A stretch of DNA of 11,253 bases from contig JAJRUE010000205.1 in NCBI GenBank assembly GCA_024277955.1, forward strand, positions 1-11,253, read 5' to 3'. The translations under genes were made by a program, and so were the position numbers. This stretch comes from Alphaproteobacteria bacterium. Its GTDB lineage: Bacteria; Pseudomonadota; Alphaproteobacteria; Rhodobacterales; Rhodobacteraceae. Positions 7,459 through 11,253 of the stretch are shown in pieces (positions within the stretch are counted from its first letter, which is position 1; the number at the start of each line of letters is the position of its first letter). The notes under the pieces are model-generated. The model worked only from the letters and a program-made list of their open reading frames with translations. It did not search any database and was not told where the DNA came from.

Positions 7459-7776
7459 CTACAGTTCGATTTCACCGTTTTCACCGGGCGCAGGCAGATC
7501 GGGCGCCCCGGGGCCGGGCACCAGCGGCACCTTGCGCCGGATGATGATGTCTCCGTTGGGCAGCATTTCCGGGAACTCGTAGGCGTTCAGATCAAGCAGG
7601 CGGCCCTGGAACTCGATCCTGGCGTTGCCAAGCTCTTTCAGGAAACCCTGCAGCAGCAGCCGGGTGCCCTGTTCCAGAAGGGTCATGCCCTGTTTCATGT
7701 CGGTGCGCGCGTCCTGGGCCCGGGCGGGCATCCCTGCCAGGACCGCGACCACAAGGATGATCATCGAAGGTTTCAT
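7459..7776 (-). CDS. Small secreted (periplasmic) protein of unknown function
   Basis: This 105-residue protein has a clear Sec signal: KPS, then a hydrophobic stretch (5-15) and a likely signal peptidase I site after Ala-Arg-Ala (18-20), leaving QDARTD as the mature start. The mature part has an amphipathic helix rich in Leu and Gln (about 27-62), then the segment EFPEMLPNGDIIIRRK (67-82), a Pro/Gly linker and an acidic end GEIEL. The helix plus PNGDIIIRRK plus acidic tail resembles short secreted proteins I associate with Rhodobacterales, which I believe some databases label 'AAA+ family ATPase'. There is no Walker motif here and that label would be wrong. The gene is the last of four minus-strand genes, 37 bases past the stop of the EEP-fold gene, and converges on ppx. 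Function is unknown. Confidence 0.75.
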   Translation of the reverse strand: MKPSMIILVVAVLAGMPARAQDARTDMKQGMTLLEQGTRLLLQGFLKELGNARIEFQGRLLDLNAYEFPEMLPNGDIIIRRKVPLVPGPGAPDLPAPGENGEIEL

Positions 7777-7813
7777 GCCCCCAATATAGGGCGGCGCGCG
7801 AAAATTGGTAGCG

Positions 7814-8839
7814 TTACAGGTCCAGATCCAGGGTTACCGGGAAATGGTCGGATGCCTGCAGCAGGGCTTCGCGCAGCTCTGGCGTCTCGAAACAGGCCCT
7901 GTCGTCGAACGGGTGCCAGATCCGCCAGGACGGCCGTTGCGCCATCAGATCGTCCGACACCATGATGTAGTCCAGCAGCGCTTCGAGGTAGCGGTTCCGA
8001 TCCGCGATGAAAAACCGCGACGTCGTGGGCATCGCCCCCAGCTTGCGGGTCAGCCCCATGCGGGCATGGGGGTCGTGCAGGCGTTCGCCATCGCCTTCGC
8101 CCATCACGATCTCGACGCTGGACCGGCCAAACAGCTTTTCGTATTCATCGAGACCCGGACCGTCGTTGAAATCGCCCATCACGATCACACTGTCGCCGGC
8201 GGCCAGGTGGTCTTCGACGCGGTTGCGCAGCCAGATGCTTTGGGCCAGCTGCTTGCGCCGGTTCTCGATCGACAGGCGCATCACCTGTTCGGGCGTCCGG
8301 GCCCCGTAGGGCGCCTTGGACTTGATATGCACCCCGATCAGGCGCAGCGCGCGGCCCGAATGCAGGGTCACCGCGGCTTCCAGCGGCGGCTTGGAGAACC
8401 GCACCACCTCGGGCGCCTTGTCGGTGTCCAGATCCCAGCGGAACGCCCCGTCAAAGCGCGGCGCGCCCCCGGCCCCGTGTTTTCCGGTCGCCCCGCCCCT
8501 GGGATCGTGCCGCGCGGTCAGGACATCGGGATCGTAGAGCAGCGCGATTTCCTGCTGGGTATCGTTGGTGAAGCCCACCAGGGCCTTGCGGCAGCGCAAC
8601 CGATAGCGCGCGGCGAAGTTTTCCAGCGCCTGCACCGTCGATCTGCGCCTGCTGCCGCCGGGGGCCTCGATCACCATGACCGCATCCGCGTCGATCGCGG
8701 TGAACACGATGCCAAGCGCGCCGAGTTGCCGGGCGCGCGTCACGTCGCGCCGGGCCGACCGGCCGTCGTCTTCCAGCAGCCTGCCATCGTCATCGAACAG
8801 CGCATCGAACCATTCGACATTGTAGGTTGCCAGCCGCAT
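7814..8839 (-). CDS. Endonuclease/exonuclease/phosphatase (EEP) fold hydrolase
   Basis: The 341-residue protein has all the metal-dependent EEP (DNase I / exonuclease III-like) motifs in order: ATYNVEWFD (4-12, Asn7), VMVIEAP (54-60, Glu58 as metal ligand), VHIKSK (170-175, His171), VIVMGDFND (218-226, Asp223 and Asn225), ALLDYIMVS (287-295, Asp290) and ASDHFPVTLDL (329-339, the terminal Asp-His pair). It should cleave a phosphodiester or phosphomonoester bond, but whether in nucleic acid, lipid or a small molecule cannot be read from the motifs. No signal peptide is present; the first core strand begins at residue 2, so a cytoplasmic location is likely. The frame is open much further upstream (to 9511), but the ATG at 8839 is right: it puts the ATYN motif at the N-terminus, and TGATG shares one base with the stop of the J-protein gene, suggesting translational coupling. 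Confidence 0.88.
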   Translation of the reverse strand: MRLATYNVEWFDALFDDDGRLLEDDGRSARRDVTRARQLGALGIVFTAIDADAVMVIEAPGGSRRRSTVQALENFAARYRLRCRKALVGFTNDTQQEIALLYDPDVLTARHDPRGGATGKHGAGGAPRFDGAFRWDLDTDKAPEVVRFSKPPLEAAVTLHSGRALRLIGVHIKSKAPYGARTPEQVMRLSIENRRKQLAQSIWLRNRVEDHLAAGDSVIVMGDFNDGPGLDEYEKLFGRSSVEIVMGEGDGERLHDPHARMGLTRKLGAMPTTSRFFIADRNRYLEALLDYIMVSDDLMAQRPSWRIWHPFDDRACFETPELREALLQASDHFPVTLDLDL

Positions 8840-9519
8840 CAGGCCGCGCCCTTGCGGATTTCCTCGTAGGCGTTGTTGGCGGCGATCAGGCGTTTTTCGG
8901 CCAGCCTGACCATTTCTTCGGGCACGCCGCGCGCCGCCAGCCGGTCGGGGTGGCAGTCGCGCACCATCTGCCGCCAGGCGGCGCGGGCGGCTTCCAGATC
9001 GGCCCCCGGTTCCAACCCCAGAACCTGATAGGGATCGGGGGCGGCATCGGGCACGAAACGCGCGCGCAGGCTGCGAAACTGCGCCTCGGAGAGCCCGAAA
9101 ATCATCGCGACCCGTTCCAGAAAGGCGTCTTCGTTCGGGTGATAGGTGCCGTCGGCCATGGCGATGTGAAACAGCCCCTCCATCAATTCGCACAGGGTGC
9201 CGCCGGTTTCGGAAAACATCCGCTTGATGCGGCGGGCATATTCTTCGTAGCCGGCCACATCCTGACGGGCCAGGTTGAAGACGCGCGCGGCGTTTTCCTC
9301 TTCTTCGGGGGGGATGCGGAACACTTGGCGAAACGCGGTGACCTCGTCGCGGGTCACCTGGCCGTCGGCCTTGGCCATCTTGGCGCTGAGCGCGATGACC
9401 GCGATGGTAAAGGCCACCGTGCGTTCGGGCGGGGTGCGCAAACGTTCGAAAACCGCCGACAGCGGTTCGCCCTGCCGCAGGGCCGAAAGGGCATCGCCGA
9501 TGCGCGTCCAAAGTGACAT
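8839..9519 (-). CDS. DjlA-like co-chaperone: TerB domain plus C-terminal J domain
   Basis: This 226-residue protein joins a TerB (tellurite-resistance B-like) helical domain, about 35-155, to a C-terminal J domain, about 162-226. TerB hallmarks are the two acidic loops AKMAKADGQVTRDEV (46-60) and IAMADGTYHPNED (119-131). The J domain starts DPYQVLGL and holds the HPD motif at 190-192, needed to stimulate the ATPase of Hsp70/DnaK, then ends ANNAYEEIRK. E. coli DjlA has the same TerB-J order but an N-terminal membrane anchor; here the first 35 residues are amphipathic and charged, so the protein looks cytoplasmic. An AAGAGG ribosome-binding site lies nine bases upstream of the ATG. The gene follows the VOC gene by 54 bases and overlaps the EEP-hydrolase gene by one base. 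Its specific client is unknown. Confidence 0.88.
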   Translation of the reverse strand: MSLWTRIGDALSALRQGEPLSAVFERLRTPPERTVAFTIAVIALSAKMAKADGQVTRDEVTAFRQVFRIPPEEEENAARVFNLARQDVAGYEEYARRIKRMFSETGGTLCELMEGLFHIAMADGTYHPNEDAFLERVAMIFGLSEAQFRSLRARFVPDAAPDPYQVLGLEPGADLEAARAAWRQMVRDCHPDRLAARGVPEEMVRLAEKRLIAANNAYEEIRKGAA

Positions 9520-9544
9520 GAGCGCCTCTTAGACGTTTTCCCGC

Positions 9545-9557
9545 CCGCTGTCAGCGG
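9545..9557. repeat. Short perfect palindrome between the VOC and J-protein genes
   Basis: CCGCTG and CAGCGG flank a single central base. Its CTGTCAGCG core recurs as a direct copy at 9571-9579, across the end of the VOC gene. A run of six T on the minus strand (9565-9570) lies between the two copies. It could be a weak terminator or an operator between the two genes, or chance. Confidence 0.35.
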
Positions 9558-9573
9558 TTTGCGGAAAAAACTG

Positions 9574-10200
9574 TCAGCGCGCCCAGACCGGTTGCACCGG
9601 CCCGCCGGGGGTCTTGATCGTGCAGCCGATGGCGGGGGCCTCTGCCGTTTCGACCACGATCCGGCTGTCGTCGTCGTCCAGGCGAGGCAGCGCCGAACGC
9701 AGCATGTCGGCCCGCGGATAACGCAGGCTCAGACGCTCCATCCGCAACCCCGCATCCGGCAAATGCGCGGCGGGGTGGGTGTCGCCGTGCCACTGGATCA
9801 ACCCCGGATAGATCCCGTCGAAGGGAAGGATGCCACCCTGCGGTATGGTAATCGCCCAGCGGAAATCGCCGCGGCTCAACGCGGTGATGCGCCCGACCCC
9901 GCGCGGCGCGCGCGCGGCCGCCTGCGCAAGGTCATCGCAGCGCACGACCCAGTTGGTCAGCCGCGGTGGCCCGGAGAAACCATCCAGGCCGAACCAGCGC
10001 GCATGATCCGGCGCACGGGCCCCGGGATCGATTGCGATCACTTCGAGGTAGGCCTCGGGGCCCAGCGATAACAGCCGGTTATGGGTGCCCATATAGGCGT
10101 GCCGCCCGCCGGCAACCGGCGCGACGCCCAGCGTTTCCTCAACGAGCGCGGCGCCCTCTTCAAGGGTTTCGCAAGATATCACCAGATGATCCAGCCGCAT
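9574..10200 (-). CDS. VOC-superfamily (glyoxalase-like domain) protein
   Basis: The 208-residue protein starts MRLDHLVISCETLEEG, the first beta-alpha unit of a vicinal oxygen chelate (VOC) fold, and continues with HAYMGTHNRLLSLG (34-47) and YLEVIAIDP (51-59). This matches the 'glyoxalase-like domain' subgroup (Pfam Glyoxalase_3 type) from memory. Possible metal ligands are His5, one of His34/His40, Glu53 and, in the second half, His138 in LIQWHGDTHP. The substrate cannot be told; the subgroup is mostly uncharacterised, so calling it a glyoxalase I or dioxygenase would go too far. The stop is TGA at 9574-9576. It starts 71 bases after the stop of the mutase gene; that gap contains two strong palindromes, and a GGGGATGAGG stretch just before the ATG may serve as ribosome-binding site. 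Confidence 0.8.
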   Translation of the reverse strand: MRLDHLVISCETLEEGAALVEETLGVAPVAGGRHAYMGTHNRLLSLGPEAYLEVIAIDPGARAPDHARWFGLDGFSGPPRLTNWVVRCDDLAQAAARAPRGVGRITALSRGDFRWAITIPQGGILPFDGIYPGLIQWHGDTHPAAHLPDAGLRMERLSLRYPRADMLRSALPRLDDDDSRIVVETAEAPAIGCTIKTPGGPVQPVWAR

Positions 10201-10220
10201 GCCTCATCCCCCGCCGAGAC

Positions 10221-10243
10221 CCGAAATCTTTCAAAGATTTCGG
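10221..10243. repeat. Perfect AT-rich palindrome 1 between the mutase and VOC genes
   Basis: Left arm CCGAAATCTTT (10221-10231) and right arm AAAGATTTCGG (10233-10243) are exact reverse complements around one central C. In RNA this gives a stem of about 9-10 bp with a tiny loop. It lies downstream of the minus-strand mutase stop, so a terminator or 3'-end processing hairpin is possible, although no long T-run follows on that strand. It stands out strongly against the GC-rich surroundings. Confidence 0.8.
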
Positions 10244-10244
10244 A

Positions 10245-10267
10245 CCGTTTTCTTTGCAAGAAAACGG
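10245..10267. repeat. Perfect AT-rich palindrome 2, next to palindrome 1
   Basis: Left arm CCGTTTTCTT (10245-10254) and right arm AAGAAAACGG (10258-10267) are exact reverse complements around TGC. It has the same 23-base length as palindrome 1 and is separated from it by one base. Read on the minus strand it comes first after the mutase stop (four bases away), so it is the better placed of the two for a termination role; the A/T-rich arms could partly replace a U-tract. Confidence 0.8.
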
Positions 10268-10271
10268 CGCC

Positions 10272-11253
10272 CTAGCCGCGCGCCTCGCGCACCAGTTTCA
10301 GAATGTCGCGGGCCGCCGCCGGGATATTCGTCCCCGGCCCGAAGATCGCCTTGACCCCGGCCTGCTTCAGGAAATCGTAGTCCTGCTGCGGGATGACCCC
10401 GCCGCAGATCACGATGATATCCTCGGCGTCCAGATCCTTCAGCGCCTCGATCAGCTTGGGCGCCAGCGTCTTGTGGCCCGCCGCCTGGCTGCTGATCCCG
10501 ACGATATGCACGTCGTTGTCGACCGCATCCTGCGCCGCCTCGTCGGGGGTCTGAAACAGCGGCCCGACGTCCACGTCAAACCCGATATCGGCGAATGCCG
10601 TGGCGATCACCTTGGCGCCGCGGTCGTGCCCGTCCTGACCCATCTTCACCACCAGCATCCGCGGGCGGCGGCCTTCTTCCTCGGCGAATTTTTCCACGTC
10701 CTCCTGGATCGCGGCAAATTCTTCGTCGCCCTCGTAGGCCGCGCCGTAAACCCCGGCCAGCGTCTTTACCTCGGCCCGGTGCCGCCCGAATGCCTTTTCC
10801 ATCGCCATCGAAATTTCTCCTACCGTGGCACGCGCCCGCGCCGCTTCCACCGCCAGTTCCAGCAGGTTCCCCTGCCCCGCGCGCGCCGCCGCCTCGAGCG
10901 CATCCAGCGCCGCTTTGCAGGCGGCCCCGTCGCGCCCGGCCCTGACCTGCGCCAGCCGGGCGATCTGCGCATCGCGCACCGCGGAATTGTCGATCTCGCG
11001 GATCTCGATCTCGTCTTCGCGCTCCAGCCGAAACTTGTTGACCCCGACGATCACCTCGTCGCCCCGGTCCACCGCCGCCTGCCTGCGCGCGGCGGCTTCC
11101 TCGATCCTGAGCTTGGGCATGCCCGAAGCAACCGCCTTGGTCATCCCGCCCATGTCCTCGACCTCTTCGATCAGCTTCCAGGCCTCGTCGATCAGATCGG
11201 CGGTCAGCTTTTCCACATAATACGACCCCGCCAGCGGATCGACCACCCTGGTC
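10272..11253 (-). CDS. scpA: Methylmalonyl-CoA mutase, C-terminal part (5' part outside window)
   Basis: The last 326 codons are present; the frame runs off the right edge and the stop is TAG at 10272-10274. The enzyme interconverts (R)-methylmalonyl-CoA and succinyl-CoA with adenosylcobalamin, in propionate and branched-chain metabolism. The visible part begins TRVVDPLAGSYYVE, the end of the substrate-binding barrel domain, then a linker. The B12-binding domain starts at RPRMLVVKMGQDGHDRGAKV. Its DxHxxG motif is intact, with the cobalt-ligating His encoded at 10626-10628. Also present are GISSQAAGHKTL and VICGGVIPQQDYDFL, and the end IFGPGTNIPAAARDIL, which fit methylmalonyl-CoA mutase rather than ethylmalonyl-CoA mutase, as I recall those sequences. 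An apparent GTG start at 11244-11246 is an internal Val of VVDPLAGSYY, not a real start. The intact B12 motif shows it is the catalytic large chain. Confidence 0.93.
   Translation of the reverse strand, partial: TRVVDPLAGSYYVEKLTADLIDEAWKLIEEVEDMGGMTKAVASGMPKLRIEEAAARRQAAVDRGDEVIVGVNKFRLEREDEIEIREIDNSAVRDAQIARLAQVRAGRDGAACKAALDALEAAARAGQGNLLELAVEAARARATVGEISMAMEKAFGRHRAEVKTLAGVYGAAYEGDEEFAAIQEDVEKFAEEEGRRPRMLVVKMGQDGHDRGAKVIATAFADIGFDVDVGPLFQTPDEAAQDAVDNDVHIVGISSQAAGHKTLAPKLIEALKDLDAEDIIVICGGVIPQQDYDFLKQAGVKAIFGPGTNIPAAARDILKLVREARG

Noticed and set aside
8840..9511. Upstream extension of the EEP hydrolase frame, which might suggest a fused 565-residue protein
   Set aside because: The extension overlaps the TerB-J gene in another frame and reads as Arg/Gly-rich nonsense; the EEP core begins exactly at the ATG at 8839.
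11244..11246. GTG as the start of the mutase gene
   Set aside because: The codon is an internal Val of the conserved TRVVDPLAGSYY segment, and the frame stays open to the window edge, so the gene is cut by the window rather than short.

Overview
The window is GC-rich, tightly packed bacterial chromosome, almost certainly from an alphaproteobacterium of the order Rhodobacterales (Roseobacter/Paracoccus relatives). The evidence is the roseobacter-like taurine:pyruvate aminotransferase, the gene order perM-like / hdaA / ppk / ppx, a small secreted protein of a type I associate with this group, and a B12-dependent methylmalonyl-CoA mutase. This assignment rests on remembered family resemblance, not on a search. 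I see no rRNA, tRNA, CRISPR array, transposase, integrase or phage gene. No gap between genes exceeds about 160 bases.

Left part, plus strand. The window opens in the last 69 codons of a gene that looks like the C-terminus of a sulfatase / phosphonate monoester hydrolase-type enzyme. After a 161-base gap with a good ribosome-binding site comes a complete PLP-dependent aminotransferase (374-1753), best read as taurine:pyruvate aminotransferase (Tpa). A strong GC hairpin (1797-1823) follows it and probably ends transcription.

Centre, plus strand (1875-7446). Four genes lie almost without spacing and probably form one operon: an AI-2E/PerM-family membrane protein, the DnaA-inactivating protein HdaA (with an intact N-terminal sliding-clamp motif), polyphosphate kinase PPK1 (whose start overlaps the hdaA stop) and an exopolyphosphatase/GppA-family enzyme. 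Replication-initiation control and the making and breaking of polyphosphate thus share a transcript.

Right part, minus strand (read from right to left). The 3' part of methylmalonyl-CoA mutase enters from the right edge. It is followed by a gap holding two perfect AT-rich palindromes side by side, then a VOC/glyoxalase-like protein, a TerB plus J-domain (DjlA-like) co-chaperone, an endonuclease/exonuclease/phosphatase-fold enzyme that overlaps the J-protein gene by one base, and a small secreted protein of unknown function that converges on ppx.

I did not find a clearly new multi-gene system. The items most worth a second look are the paired palindromes at 10221-10267, which keep their stems through matched changes in both arms; the TerB-J / EEP-hydrolase / secreted-protein cluster; the hdaA-ppk-ppx arrangement; and a taurine aminotransferase with none of its usual partners beside it.
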